Shown here: piece by piece, positions 35,222-45,278 of the stretch
Numbering within the stretch: the stretch's first letter is position 1
Layout of the letters: every line of letters starts with the position of its first letter
Assembly (NCBI GenBank): GCA_902580115.1
Contig: CACHJN010000002.1
Location: 46,204-110,203, forward strand
Length of the DNA stretch: 64,000 nt
Source of the DNA: an uncultured Pelagibacteraceae bacterium
Lineage (GTDB): Bacteria > Pseudomonadota > Alphaproteobacteria > Pelagibacterales > Pelagibacteraceae
Reading direction: 5' to 3'
Notes under the pieces: model-generated
Databases searched by the model: none
Told to the model about the DNA's origin: nothing
The model's input: the letters and a program-made list of their open reading frames with translations, nothing else
Translations under genes and position numbers: made by a program

Positions 35222-36544
35222 ATGTACAAGATCATTAAAAATTCATGGGCTCTTTTCACCGGTTTTACAATTATCATTATTTCTCATGGATTTCAGGGAA
35301 ACCTTTTAGGAATTAGATCGGTTTTAGAAAATTTTAATTATATAGCAACTGGAACAATGATGTCTGGTTATTTTGCTGGTTTTTTTGTTGGGGCTTACAT
35401 CATACCTAATCTTGTATCTAAAGTTGGACACATAAGAGTATTTGCAGCATTTGCTTCTATGGCATCATTAAGCTCTTTAGTGCATGTAGTTTTTGTTGAT
35501 CCTTTGGTTTGGGTATTTGCAAGATTTTTAACTGGATTTAGCATGATAGGTATATTTGTTATCGTTGAAAGCTGGTTAAATGATAGAGCAAATAATAAAA
35601 CTAGAGGAAAAGTATTATCTTTATATATGTTCATCACTTTTGCTGGCCTTGCTCTAGGAAACCTGTTGCTTAACGTCAGTAATCCAAAAAACTACGAGCC
35701 ATTTATCTTAATTTCTTTATTATTTTCTATAGCTTTAATTCCAATACTTTTAACAAAAAGAAAACCTCCTAAATTTAAAAAAACTACCTCAATAAAAATT
35801 AAAGAGTTATTTAAAATCTCCCCTTTTGGTAGTTTTTCTATGATTTGCACTGGCTTTATATTTGCGCCAATATTTACGCTTTTATCGGTGTACGCAATTA
35901 CAATGAAGCTTTCTATATTTGAAACCTCTTTGTTGCTTGTTGGAACAATGTTAGCTGGTGCTTTGTTTCAATGGCCCATTGGATCTTTATCAGATAGATA
36001 TGATAGAAGAATAATCATTATTGGATCTTCGATTGCAGCCTCAATATTTGCTATTTTTTCAGTTATCGTTTCAGGTGCTGGAGCTTCAATACCAAATTTA
36101 TTTGTAGAGACTACAGTAAGTTTTAATTATTTCTCAACTACAATGGACAAAACAAAACTCTTTTTATTTATTATTCTTTTATCTGGAACCACACTTCCTT
36201 TATTCTCATTAAATTTAGCTCTAGTTAATGACCAAATACCTAAAGAAAAATTCGTTGCCGCAGGAGGAGGTCTTAATATTATTTTTGGAATAGGAGCGAT
36301 AGCAGGCCCAATTGTGTGCTCTGCGTTAATGAATTTGCTTGGACCAAACGGATTATTTGTTCACTTTTTAATTTTCTTTATTTTAATAATTGTTTTTGGA
36401 TTATACAGATTGAATCAAAGAAAATATGAAGATAATCCTGAATCAACTTTTACACCTTTACCAACAAATATTACTCCATTGGGAATTGAATTAGATCCAG
36501 AGACAGGTGTTGATTTGTCTAATACTGAAAATAAAAAAAGTTAA
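35222..36544 (+). CDS. MFS transporter (YcaD-like)
   Basis: A 440-residue permease with about twelve hydrophobic segments. It begins KIIKNSWALFTGFTIIIISHGFQGNLLGIRS and has TGFSMIGIFVIVESWLNDRANNKTRGKVLS, a block typical of the small YcaD/UMF-type MFS branch, and GSLSDRYDRRIIIIGSS for the intracellular loop. The substrate is unknown; the position between two methylamine-demethylation clusters is suggestive only. I start it at the ATG at 35222; the TTG at 35198 has no ribosome site. It overlaps the convergent soxG by four bases. Confidence 0.8.
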   Translation: MYKIIKNSWALFTGFTIIIISHGFQGNLLGIRSVLENFNYIATGTMMSGYFAGFFVGAYIIPNLVSKVGHIRVFAAFASMASLSSLVHVVFVDPLVWVFARFLTGFSMIGIFVIVESWLNDRANNKTRGKVLSLYMFITFAGLALGNLLLNVSNPKNYEPFILISLLFSIALIPILLTKRKPPKFKKTTSIKIKELFKISPFGSFSMICTGFIFAPIFTLLSVYAITMKLSIFETSLLLVGTMLAGALFQWPIGSLSDRYDRRIIIIGSSIAASIFAIFSVIVSGAGASIPNLFVETTVSFNYFSTTMDKTKLFLFIILLSGTTLPLFSLNLALVNDQIPKEKFVAAGGGLNIIFGIGAIAGPIVCSALMNLLGPNGLFVHFLIFFILIIVFGLYRLNQRKYEDNPESTFTPLPTNITPLGIELDPETGVDLSNTENKKS

Positions 36545-37065
36545 TTTAAACTAGCAGTATCTTTAAGTCTTTGCTGAAAATAATCTTCAAAAGATTTATT
36601 GCACGTAATAATATATTTATTTCCTAAATTATATATTGAGCACTCAATTCTTGCTATTACAGTTTGAGCCATGGTAGATTTTGGAAATTTTTCTTCTCTT
36701 AAATCGAAATGAGTTAATTGGTTTAAAAAATAGTTTTTATTTTCTCCTTCAATTTCAAAATATACTTGTCCATATGAGTAATCAGAGGCTAGCATATTTT
36801 CGTTAGTATTAATCGATGATACCAAGTTAAAAATTTGATGATGTTCTTTTTTTTCTGTTAAAATTAAACTCCACTGATCAAAAGAACTTTTTGCAAATAG
36901 ATAATTTAAATCGTACTTAATCTCCAAGTTTTTTGATGGAGGTTTAATTGAGGTTTTCTCTTCTATTGTATTATTGAATTTTTCAAGTCCATTCCCTCTA
37001 ATTATTATTTGATGATAATCTTTTTGGGAAACTTTAACACCAGGAATTGATAATATATTTGTCAT
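36541..37065 (-). CDS. soxG: Sarcosine oxidase gamma subunit
   Basis: A 174-residue protein with the SoxG/GcvT-like fold. Recognisable parts are VKVSQKDYHQIIIRGNG, LNQLTHFDLREEKFP and AQTVIARIECSIYNLGNKYIITCNKSFEDYF (read in parts). It is the last and most diverged subunit of the heterotetrameric enzyme, recognised mainly by position after soxA, whose stop it overlaps by four bases. Confidence 0.82.
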   Translation of the reverse strand: MTNILSIPGVKVSQKDYHQIIIRGNGLEKFNNTIEEKTSIKPPSKNLEIKYDLNYLFAKSSFDQWSLILTEKKEHHQIFNLVSSINTNENMLASDYSYGQVYFEIEGENKNYFLNQLTHFDLREEKFPKSTMAQTVIARIECSIYNLGNKYIITCNKSFEDYFQQRLKDTASLN

Positions 37066-40043
37066 GAAGTTAACCTTTTATTTTCTGGATCTATAAATAC
37101 TGGATTTACTATTTCCACAGGTATATTTCTGGTTTTTCCTGTTGCAGTAACAAAAAATTTCTTCCCAAGTAAATTTTTACCACCTCTTATCATAGCAAGA
37201 CCAATTGAATGATTTAAATTTGGACTGTGATAACCTGAGGAAACATGTCCAAGATATTTGATTGGATTAGTAATTTTTTTTGGTAACTCGTTTAATTCGA
37301 CTATATGTTGTCCCTCTTCTATAGTATCTTTTTTATTGATTGGTGAAAGACCAACAAGTTGTTTTCTGTCTTCTCTAGAGGTGTCGGGACGAGATAAAGA
37401 TCTCTTGCCGATAAAGTCTTTTTTATTTTTACCTATCATCCAATTATAATTGAGATCTATAGGTGTGACTGTGCCATCCGTTTCCTGACCAATAACTATG
37501 TAGCCCTTTTCTGCTCTGAGTAAATGCATAGTTTCGGTTCCGTATGGAATTAAATTAAACTCTTTACCGCAAGAAAATATTTCTTCCCAAAGATCTAAGC
37601 CAAATTTGGGAGGAATATAAATTTCATAACCTAATTCACCTGTAAAGCTAGCTCTCATAATTCTGATTTTAGTTTCTTTATAATCAAAGTTTTTAAAAGT
37701 CATAAATGGGAAAGCATCATTACTAAAATCAATATCAGGAAATACTCTCATCATAATTTCCCTAGTTTTAGGTCCGCTAATGTTAAATGTAGAAAACTGT
37801 TCAGTAATAGAGTTTAAATAAACTTGTAAATGAGGCCATTCTGTTTGTAAATATTCTTCCATGTCAGCAAGTACTTTTGGTGCTCCACTTGATGTAGTCG
37901 TAGCTATAAAATGTTGATCACTTATTTTACAGATTATCCCATCATCTTTTATCATGCCATCCTCACCTAACATCATAGCGTATCTAGATGTCATTGGTTT
38001 CATTTTTGAAAATGCATTGGTGTACATTAAATTCATAAATTCCAAAGCATCTCTTCCTTTAATTTCAATTTTTCCAAGGGTGCTACCATCTAAAATTCCA
38101 GCATTCTCTCTTAGCATTTTTGACTCTCTTTGCACTGCTTGATGCATGGTTTCGTTTTCACTTGCTTTAAAATACCAAGGTCGCTTCCATTGTCCTACAT
38201 CTTCAAAAACAGCATTATTTTTTAAGTGCCATGAATGAATTGAGGTTTTTCTCTCAGGATCATAAAATTCGTACGTGCTTCTTCCTGCAATAGCTGCAAA
38301 GCTTAGTGGTGCATAAGGTGGTCTATAAGTAGTAGTGCCAACCTCTGATATCTCTTTTTTTAACATCTTTGAAACTATCGCAAGTGAATTAATACTACTA
38401 ATTTTACCTTGATCAGTGCCCATACTGTTTGTTGTATATCTTTTTAAATGTTCAATTCGATCAAATCCCTCTGTTATAGCCTGTTTCAAATCTTTAGTTG
38501 TAACATCGTTGTGTAGGTCAATAAAAGATTTTGACCAATTAGAATTGCTTTTCTTTTTCGTTTCCCACAATTCCTTAATTGAAAATTTATTTGGTACGTT
38601 TAAGTTAATATCTAATGATACTTTTTTTGTTTTAAAAATTGAAAGTTTTTCATTAATTTCATCACATAACTTTTTAAAACTATAATTTCCACTTGTTGAT
38701 CCTAAGGTGATTGTTTTCTGAAAAGGTGTATCAGGTTTAAATGAAAGTATATTTTTATCCCATTTTACTAAACCTTTTGATTGTGTAAATAAATGTATAT
38801 CAGGATTATATCCACCCGAAACACATAACATTGAAGACTTAAGTTTATTAAATGATTTACCTTGTCTAATAGTAATGGTCTCTACTTTTTTATTACCATC
38901 ACATCCTTCTATTTCTGCATCGCTGAAAAATGTAATTTCTTTATCTTTTAAAATTTTTTTTACTTCAGTCTCAATATTGTCTTTTTTTCTGTAGTCAACG
39001 TAAGCTTTTGGTTTGCAACCTAAACTAATTAACTTTTTAAGCAGGCTTAATGTGGATGAATTATTTGTAAATATAACTGGTTCCTTTTCAGGAACAACAC
39101 CGTATCTATGAATATATTTTTCAAATGAAGATGCTAACATTACTCCTGGCAAATCATTATTTCTAAAAGAAATAAATCTTTCTATATGGCCATTGGCTAT
39201 TATTGTGTTTGAAGTCCTAATTTTGTGAAGAGTAAGCTCTGATTTATTTAAATCAATTTTTTTCCCGGAAAACTTATCCTCTAAAGCTATAAGATGATTT
39301 GTAAAGTTATATGTTGTTACTAACGTATTTTTTAAAATAGTAATATTTTTTGAATTAAAAATTAATTCCTCAGTTTCACTTATCCACTCTTGAGGGGTCA
39401 AACCGTTTATGGTTTTAACTTTATTTGAATTTTTAAGTACGCCTCCCAAATAACTATCTTGTTCGATAAGTAAAACTTTATATTTTGTGTTTATAAATTT
39501 TTTAGCTGCAGCTAACCCGCTCAACCCTGCCCCTATGATAACGACATCTGTATTGTGATATTGATGGGTGCTTTTAGATCTGAAATTTTTTGGTGGTTTA
39601 CCTAATCCAGCTGAACGTCTTATTAAGGGTTCATAAAGATTTTTCCAAAAACCTTTTGGACCCATAAAAGTTTTGTAATAGAAGCCAGCTGAGAATATCG
39701 GTGAAAGAATGTTATTGATTGCTCCAAAATCATATCTTAAGGACGGCCATCGATTTTGGCTTGTAATCTCCATTCCATCATAAACTCGTTTAATCGTTGC
39801 TCGAGTGTTGGGCTCATTATGCTCACTTATTATCTGAACTAATGCATTAGGCTCTTCAATTCCACAAGTATATATTCCTCTAGGTCTATGATATTTAAAA
39901 CTTCTACCAACTAATCTAATATTATTTCTCAAAAGTGCAGAGGCAATAGTATCACCTTCATAAGCTTGATAAGTTTTTCCATCGAAGGTAATTTTAACTT
40001 GTTTTTTTGAGATATATTCGCAATTATTATATATAGCTGACAT
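37062..40043 (-). CDS. soxA: Sarcosine oxidase alpha subunit
   Basis: The 993-residue large subunit. Order of domains: an N-terminal 2Fe-2S-ferredoxin-like fold (ITFDGKTYQAYEGDTIASALL and RSFKYHRPRGIYTCGIEEPN, lacking a cluster in this family), a Rossmann NAD-binding part (DVVIIGAGLSGLAAAKKF), and a C-terminal GcvT-type folate domain (AGILDGSTLGKIEIKGRDA, GELGYEIYIPP, TETMHLLRAEKGYIVIGQETDG). The enzyme oxidises sarcosine to glycine and gives 5,10-methylene-tetrahydrofolate and H2O2. It lies between soxD and soxG. Confidence 0.96.
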   Translation of the reverse strand: MSAIYNNCEYISKKQVKITFDGKTYQAYEGDTIASALLRNNIRLVGRSFKYHRPRGIYTCGIEEPNALVQIISEHNEPNTRATIKRVYDGMEITSQNRWPSLRYDFGAINNILSPIFSAGFYYKTFMGPKGFWKNLYEPLIRRSAGLGKPPKNFRSKSTHQYHNTDVVIIGAGLSGLAAAKKFINTKYKVLLIEQDSYLGGVLKNSNKVKTINGLTPQEWISETEELIFNSKNITILKNTLVTTYNFTNHLIALEDKFSGKKIDLNKSELTLHKIRTSNTIIANGHIERFISFRNNDLPGVMLASSFEKYIHRYGVVPEKEPVIFTNNSSTLSLLKKLISLGCKPKAYVDYRKKDNIETEVKKILKDKEITFFSDAEIEGCDGNKKVETITIRQGKSFNKLKSSMLCVSGGYNPDIHLFTQSKGLVKWDKNILSFKPDTPFQKTITLGSTSGNYSFKKLCDEINEKLSIFKTKKVSLDINLNVPNKFSIKELWETKKKSNSNWSKSFIDLHNDVTTKDLKQAITEGFDRIEHLKRYTTNSMGTDQGKISSINSLAIVSKMLKKEISEVGTTTYRPPYAPLSFAAIAGRSTYEFYDPERKTSIHSWHLKNNAVFEDVGQWKRPWYFKASENETMHQAVQRESKMLRENAGILDGSTLGKIEIKGRDALEFMNLMYTNAFSKMKPMTSRYAMMLGEDGMIKDDGIICKISDQHFIATTTSSGAPKVLADMEEYLQTEWPHLQVYLNSITEQFSTFNISGPKTREIMMRVFPDIDFSNDAFPFMTFKNFDYKETKIRIMRASFTGELGYEIYIPPKFGLDLWEEIFSCGKEFNLIPYGTETMHLLRAEKGYIVIGQETDGTVTPIDLNYNWMIGKNKKDFIGKRSLSRPDTSREDRKQLVGLSPINKKDTIEEGQHIVELNELPKKITNPIKYLGHVSSGYHSPNLNHSIGLAMIRGGKNLLGKKFFVTATGKTRNIPVEIVNPVFIDPENKRLTS

Positions 40044-40046
40044 ACT

Positions 40047-40397
40047 TTACTTTTTTACTGCAAAATTTCCTGATCCTACTGATGGCTCGCCAGATGGTGA
40101 TTTGAGAGTGTTTTGAAATTCACTTAAATCCGGCCTTTTTTCATTCACTTTATAAACCTTTAATATTTGGTCAGTGGATGTATTTCTTACTGCATTAAAC
40201 CATTTTTTACATCCATGAGTATGTACCCATCTCTCATAAAAAATTCCTTTAGGGTTGTTTCTATAGAAAACATATTCTCCCCAATCTTTATCTGACAAAC
40301 TTTCTGGATTTTTAGGACGAATTACGTGAGCTTCCCCACCATTAGCAAACTCTGATTGATCTCTTTCACCGCAATATGGACATTTAATTAAAATCAT
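40047..40397 (-). CDS. soxD: Sarcosine oxidase delta subunit
   Basis: A 116-residue zinc-binding subunit. It starts ILIKCPYCGERDQSEFANGGEAH and has GVYERWVHTHGC-like sequence (FYERWVHTHGCKKWFN), providing the Cys and His ligands known for SoxD. Its ATG is next to the soxB stop and soxA starts three bases after its own stop. Confidence 0.95.
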   Translation of the reverse strand: MILIKCPYCGERDQSEFANGGEAHVIRPKNPESLSDKDWGEYVFYRNNPKGIFYERWVHTHGCKKWFNAVRNTSTDQILKVYKVNEKRPDLSEFQNTLKSPSGEPSVGSGNFAVKK

Positions 40398-40399
40398 GA

Positions 40400-41650
40400 C
40401 TAGTGTGCAACAGCTGCAGCGCCGTGCTCATCTATCAATCTTCCATCAGAAAATCTGCTTAGAGCAAATGGAGCATTTATTTTATGTGGCTCATCTTTTG
40501 CAATTGTATGTGCAAATACGTTTGCGCTTCCAGGAGTAGCTTTAAAACCTCCAGTTCCCCAACCACAGTTAAAATATAAACCTTCAACATCACATTTGCT
40601 TATAATTGGACTCGCATCTGGACAAATGTCTACTATGCCTCCCCATTGTCTTAACATTTTCATTTTTCCAAAAATTGGATAAAGCTCAACAATAGCTCTA
40701 ACTGTTTCCTCTATAACATCGTAACCACCTCTTTGAGTAAAGGAATTGTAACCGTCCGTACCAGCTCCAATTACTAACTCCCCTTTGTCAGATTGACTTA
40801 CATAAGCATGTACAGCATTAGACATAACTACTGTATTAATAACTGGTTTTATTGGCTCAGAAACTAAAGCTTGCAATGGTCTGCTTTGCAAAGGTAGTCT
40901 TACTCCAGCTGTTGCAGCCAGTACACTTGTATGACCTGAGGCTACGACACCAATTTTACTTGATTTAATAAAACCTTTTGTGGTTTCTACACCTTCAACT
41001 TTATAATTATCTGTTTTAATTCCCTTTACTTCACAATTTTGAATAATATCAACACCTAATTCGTCGGCTCTCATCGCATATCCCCAAGCAACAGCATCAT
41101 GTCTAGCCACTCCACCTCTTGGTTGATATGCGGCTCCAAGAACCGGATATCTTAAATTGTCAGTATTCATAATAGGAACTAAATCTTTTACTTCATTTTT
41201 ATCAAGCCACATTGTATCTAAACCGTTTAATCTGTTCGCAGAAACTCTTCTTTTAATTTCTTTTATATCATGTTCATTATGTGCTAAATTTAAAACTCCT
41301 CTTTGGCTGAACATCATATTATAATTCAAATCTTCAGAAAGATTTTCCCATAGCTTAACTGCATGATCGTATAAGTAAGCACTTTCATCCCATAAATAAT
41401 TTGATCTAATAATTGTAGTATTTCTACCTGTGTTTCCACTTCCTAGCCAACCCTTCTCTATTACTGCAATATTTTTTATACCATGGTGTTTTGCCAAATA
41501 ATAAGCAGTTCCTAAACCATGACCACCGCCACCAACAATAATTACATCGTAGTGTTTTTTAGGGTTAGGATTTCTCCACATTTTTCCCCAATTCTCATTA
41601 TTAGAGAATGAATTTTTTACTATACTTGCTATTGAATATTTTTTTTTCAC
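40400..41650 (-). CDS. soxB: Sarcosine oxidase beta subunit
   Basis: The 416-residue FAD/FMN subunit that oxidises sarcosine. It has [27 protein letters not shown] for [27 protein letters not shown] and [18 protein letters not shown], all SoxB landmarks. [25 protein letters not shown] closes the active site. No ATG is available near the family start; I use the GTG at 41650, which gives the usual [14 protein letters not shown] beginning. A TTG at 41665 is an alternative. It is the first gene of soxBDAG. Confidence 0.95.
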   Translation of the reverse strand: MKKKYSIASIVKNSFSNNENWGKMWRNPNPKKHYDVIIVGGGGHGLGTAYYLAKHHGIKNIAVIEKGWLGSGNTGRNTTIIRSNYLWDESAYLYDHAVKLWENLSEDLNYNMMFSQRGVLNLAHNEHDIKEIKRRVSANRLNGLDTMWLDKNEVKDLVPIMNTDNLRYPVLGAAYQPRGGVARHDAVAWGYAMRADELGVDIIQNCEVKGIKTDNYKVEGVETTKGFIKSSKIGVVASGHTSVLAATAGVRLPLQSRPLQALVSEPIKPVINTVVMSNAVHAYVSQSDKGELVIGAGTDGYNSFTQRGGYDVIEETVRAIVELYPIFGKMKMLRQWGGIVDICPDASPIISKCDVEGLYFNCGWGTGGFKATPGSANVFAHTIAKDEPHKINAPFALSRFSDGRLIDEHGAAAVAH

Positions 41651-41689
41651 ATCTAAAGATATCAAAAAAATTTAAGGTCAGCTAGTGAA

Positions 41690-42031
41690 TTAATCTAAGA
41701 TCTTGATTTTTGAACTTTTATTTATTTGACTTTTTAATTCAGAAACTCTTTTTTTAAGTACTGAGCAAACTTCTGTTTCTGTAATTTCAAGAAAGTTAAC
41801 GCATTTTACTTTTTTTCGATCAGGGTTGTGTTTTTCAGCTAACCCTATGGCATGCTCTATACTAGATTTTCCTGTTGATTTTTTAATTCCGTAGTCAAAT
41901 ACAGAGGTGACGGAAGACCGCGCAATATTTCCACCACCAACAGCTGTAGAGGCTGGCCCAAGGAAAGCAACTGTCTCTGCGCAGCTAGTGAGAAACATAG
42001 ACAGCGTAATACTAATCAAAACTTTTTTCAA
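41690..42031 (-). CDS. Small lipoprotein-like protein of unknown function
   Basis: A 113-residue protein with a lipoprotein signal (ISITLSMFLTSCAETVA; lipobox LTSC at about residue 17). The mature part contains GPASTAVGGGNIARSSVTSVFDYGIKKSTGKSSIEHA (read in parts), a glycine-rich stretch before a helix, then KHNPDRKKVKCVNFLEI. I do not know a function. The start is a TTG at 42031 with a GAGAGGG site four bases upstream. It is upstream of soxB on the same strand with a 39-base gap. Confidence 0.65.
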   Translation of the reverse strand: MKKVLISITLSMFLTSCAETVAFLGPASTAVGGGNIARSSVTSVFDYGIKKSTGKSSIEHAIGLAEKHNPDRKKVKCVNFLEITETEVCSVLKKRVSELKSQINKSSKIKILD

Positions 42032-42140
42032 TTTTCCCTCTCTCTTTTTTACAAATGCTTATATGCTATTTAAATTACATGAAAACATTTACTTGCTCAC
42101 ATTGAGCTTATCAAAAACAACCACAAATTGTAAACAATTT

Positions 42141-43091
42141 TTACTTAATTTCTCGAATCGGCTTATTATTCATACATGAATCAAGGTTTTCAATCATCTG
42201 AAAATAAAACTTAGAATAATTTTCCACAGTTACATAACCTAGGTGCGGCAATAAAAAAGCATTTGGTAAAAACCTAAGTTTATGATCTTGGGGTAAAGGC
42301 TCTTGATTGTAAACATCCAATCCAGCTCCAGCTATATCATCATTTTCTAAAGCATCTATTAAATCTTTTTCATTTATTATTTCACCTCTAGAAGTATTTA
42401 TTATAAAAGCAGTCTTTTTCATTAGCTGTAACTCTTTTTTTCTAATCAAATTTTTATACTTATCAGCTAAAACAACATGTATTGACAGAATATCTGAGGT
42501 CTTAATTAAGTCCTCTTTGCTCATAGGAAGAACGTTTAATTTGTTTGCATCTGTTAAATTAAGATTTTCACTCCAAGCTGAAACTTCCATACCAAAAGCT
42601 TGACCAATTCTAGCAACTTGTGTACCAATTTTGCCTAATCCTATTACCCCTAGTCTTTTGCCTTTTAATTCATACCCAATAGTAGTTTGCCAATATCCTT
42701 GAAACATATTGTCAACCTCTTGTTTTAAATTTCTCAATAATCCAAGAATTAACGCCCAAGTTACTTCAGCAGCTGGATTAGAATTAATTTCTGTGCCACA
42801 AACTAGTATTTTTTTTTCTTTCGTTGCATCTAAATCTATAGCTTTATTTCTAGTTCCAGAAGTCATTATATATTTTAGTTTAGGCAGATTTGAAATTAAA
42901 GATTTCGTAATTTTAGTTCTTTCCCGCATTATAAATAGAACTTCAAATTTTTTTAAAGACTCTATTGCCTCTAATTCATTTTGAAATGGTTCGTTAAAAA
43001 TTGTAAAATCATATTTAGATTTGTAATTATCTGTATTAATTATCTGACAGAAAACATTTTGATAATCGTCTAAAACTGCAACCTTAAGCAT
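42141..43091 (-). CDS. D-isomer-specific 2-hydroxyacid dehydrogenase
   Basis: A 316-residue NAD-dependent dehydrogenase. NAD motif GKRLGVIGLGKIGTQVARIG, catalytic Arg in IINTSRGEIINEKDL, Glu in DVYNQEPLP and His in FLLPHLGYVT are in the expected order. The substrate (a 2-hydroxy acid, perhaps glyoxylate, hydroxypyruvate or phosphoglycerate) is not determined; there is no ACT domain, so it is not the classical SerA. It overlaps the EamA gene by eight bases. Confidence 0.85.
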   Translation of the reverse strand: MLKVAVLDDYQNVFCQIINTDNYKSKYDFTIFNEPFQNELEAIESLKKFEVLFIMRERTKITKSLISNLPKLKYIMTSGTRNKAIDLDATKEKKILVCGTEINSNPAAEVTWALILGLLRNLKQEVDNMFQGYWQTTIGYELKGKRLGVIGLGKIGTQVARIGQAFGMEVSAWSENLNLTDANKLNVLPMSKEDLIKTSDILSIHVVLADKYKNLIRKKELQLMKKTAFIINTSRGEIINEKDLIDALENDDIAGAGLDVYNQEPLPQDHKLRFLPNAFLLPHLGYVTVENYSKFYFQMIENLDSCMNNKPIREIK

Positions 43092-43977
43092 TTATTCTCC
43101 GATTTGATAAATAAATACCTGATAGAATAAAAGAGGCTCCTAAAAAGTGGTATAATTCTAATTTTTCTTGAAAAATTATAATTGCTAACAGAGCACTCAG
43201 TAATGGCATTAACTGAATAAACATGGTAGCTCGGTTTGGTCCTACAATTTCTACTCCTTTTTGCCAGCAGTAATAAGCTGCTAAAGCAGGAAAAATTACA
43301 ACATAAAATAGTATTACAAAAAATGCTTTATTAAAATTTATTTCAAGGCCAATTGATTTTTCATAAAAAAATTGTGGAATTAAAAATATTATTCCGACTG
43401 AGACCATTAATTGTATTAACGTAAATTGTGAAAATTTAAAATTATGTTTTTTAAGTAAAGTTGAATAAAGTGACCAAGAAAGAACACAAACCAACATCCA
43501 AAGATCGCCTTTATTAAAATTTAAAGAAAAAATTTTATTTAAGTCTGCATTTGAGATAATCACACCGATCCCTATTATCGATAGAAATAATCCAACTAAT
43601 TGAAAAATGTTTGTCTTATCTACCTTCATTAATGATGAAATAATTATCGTTACTGCTGGTATTGCGGCGAGAACTAATACAGCGTTAATTACTTGTGTAT
43701 AAGTTAAAGCTAAATATACTACAGAGTTAAATGTGCTTATTGTTATTATTCCCATGAAGCTTATTACAATCCAATTTTTTTTTATATAATTAAAATTTTT
43801 GTAAATATCTTTGTAAGTAAAAGGTATCAAAATCAACCAAACTGAAACCCATCTAAAAAAGTTTAAAGTTAAAGGGGGAACCTCAAATAAATAAGCGAAT
43901 TTACCCAATATAAAATTTCCTGACCAACAGAAGGCTGCGAACACTAATAAGCTATAGGCTAAATAATTTTTTGACAA
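43084..43977 (-). CDS. EamA/DMT superfamily permease
   Basis: A 297-residue membrane protein with about ten hydrophobic segments in two EamA repeats: LLVFAAFCWSGNFILGKFAYLFEVPPLTLNFFRW (read in parts) and DLWMLVCVLSWSLYSTLLKKHNF. RATMFIQLMPLLSALLAIIIFQEKLELYHFLGA is the second-repeat end. Such proteins are metabolite exporters or importers of unknown substrate. The start is a TTG at 43977 with AAGGA five bases upstream, and dadA ends nine bases before. Confidence 0.85.
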   Translation of the reverse strand: MSKNYLAYSLLVFAAFCWSGNFILGKFAYLFEVPPLTLNFFRWVSVWLILIPFTYKDIYKNFNYIKKNWIVISFMGIITISTFNSVVYLALTYTQVINAVLVLAAIPAVTIIISSLMKVDKTNIFQLVGLFLSIIGIGVIISNADLNKIFSLNFNKGDLWMLVCVLSWSLYSTLLKKHNFKFSQFTLIQLMVSVGIIFLIPQFFYEKSIGLEINFNKAFFVILFYVVIFPALAAYYCWQKGVEIVGPNRATMFIQLMPLLSALLAIIIFQEKLELYHFLGASFILSGIYLSNRRINA

Positions 43978-43985
43978 ATAAATCC

Positions 43986-45233
43986 TTAGTTAAATCGTGC
44001 AGAACTATAGGGAGATAAATCTAAGTTTGTTTTCTCCTCATTAACTATTCCAGAAACTATTTTTCCAGTTATTGCTCCTAGAGTCCAGCCTAAATGATGA
44101 TGACCAAAAGCGTAAATAATATTTCTATTTTTTAATGAGGGTCCAATAACAGGCAAGAAATCTGGAAGCGTTGGTCTAAATCCTAACCACTCATCTTGAA
44201 AGTTCCCGAGTTGAGGTAATAATTCTTTTGCACACTTATCTATATAATCAATTCTTTTTTTTGATATTGGATTATCAAATCCACCAAGTTCAACTGTACC
44301 TACTGCTCTTAAACCCTGATTCATTGGGGTCATGCCGAAACCTCTGTCGAGGAAAATGACCGGTCTTTTAAGAAGATGATCCATATTTTTATAATGAACG
44401 TGGTATCCTCTTTCTGTGTCTAAAGGTATTTTTTCACCTAATTGATCAGTTAGTTTTTTTGAAAAAGCACCGCAAGCCAAAACTATTTTTTCAAAGTTAA
44501 ATATTTCTGAATTTGTTTTTACTTGTGTCTGGTTATATTTAGTTTGCTCTACAGTCATAACTTCTTCTTTTTTAAACTTGCCCCCTGATTTTAAAAATAG
44601 TTCAAAAAGTTTTTTTGTTATCTCTTTCGGATCTCTGGCGTGGTATGCGTAGTCATAAAAAACTCCAGCATCAAAGACAGGGCTGAGATTTGGTTCTAAT
44701 TCTAAAATTTCTTCTTTACTTAAAAGTTTTTGTTTTATTCCAAGATCTTGCCTGATTTTTATTTCCATCTTTCTACTTTTTAAATTTTTATTTGTCCAAA
44801 TATATATAATTCCTTTTCTCTCAACTAAATTTGTTGTATCGATCTCACTTAAAATTTCATCATATGCGCTTAAAGATAAATCTAAAATTTGATGCATATA
44901 CTTCGTTGTGTGCATCATCGATTTTTTTGTTGAAGACTTTAAGTATTTTAATATCCAAGGGATCATTTTTGGAATATAATTCCATTTTAAAGCTAAGGGT
45001 CCATAAGAACTTAATAACATTTTAGGAATATCGTAAATTACATCAGGTCTATTTAACTGAACTACTGCGTAAGGAGAAAAATGACCAGCATTACCATAAG
45101 AACTCATACTACCGGGATCATTTTTATCAAAGATAGTTACTGGAATTCCTTTTTTAATTAATTGCAGTCCTATACAAACTCCTTGTATACCCGCACCTAT
45201 AATTCCAACTGAGTGACATTTATAATTACTCAT
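43986..45233 (-). CDS. dadA: D-amino acid dehydrogenase (DadA-like FAD oxidoreductase)
   Basis: A 415-residue FAD enzyme that oxidises D-amino acids to keto acids, passing electrons to the respiratory chain. FAD motif: HSVGIIGAGIQGVCIGLQLIKKG, then TIFDKNDPGSMSSYGNAGHFSP, which is the DadA start (PGxxxSxGNAG). EPNLSPVFDAGVFYDYAYHARDP and DTERGYHVHYKN follow, and FRPTLPDFLPVIGPSLKNRNIIYAFGHHHLGWTLG (read in parts) ends the fold. It heads a unit with a permease and a hydroxyacid dehydrogenase. It could also use another amino acid such as a hydroxyproline isomer. Confidence 0.85.
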   Translation of the reverse strand: MSNYKCHSVGIIGAGIQGVCIGLQLIKKGIPVTIFDKNDPGSMSSYGNAGHFSPYAVVQLNRPDVIYDIPKMLLSSYGPLALKWNYIPKMIPWILKYLKSSTKKSMMHTTKYMHQILDLSLSAYDEILSEIDTTNLVERKGIIYIWTNKNLKSRKMEIKIRQDLGIKQKLLSKEEILELEPNLSPVFDAGVFYDYAYHARDPKEITKKLFELFLKSGGKFKKEEVMTVEQTKYNQTQVKTNSEIFNFEKIVLACGAFSKKLTDQLGEKIPLDTERGYHVHYKNMDHLLKRPVIFLDRGFGMTPMNQGLRAVGTVELGGFDNPISKKRIDYIDKCAKELLPQLGNFQDEWLGFRPTLPDFLPVIGPSLKNRNIIYAFGHHHLGWTLGAITGKIVSGIVNEEKTNLDLSPYSSARFN

Positions 45234-45278
45234 GAAATTAATATAGTTTAAAATTTGTAATATTTATAGTGCGATAGA

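Noticed and set aside
42100..42140. AAATTG-CAATTT hairpin after the hydroxyacid dehydrogenase gene as a terminator
   Set aside because: AT-only six-base stem without a T run on the correct strand; expected by chance in such AT-rich DNA.
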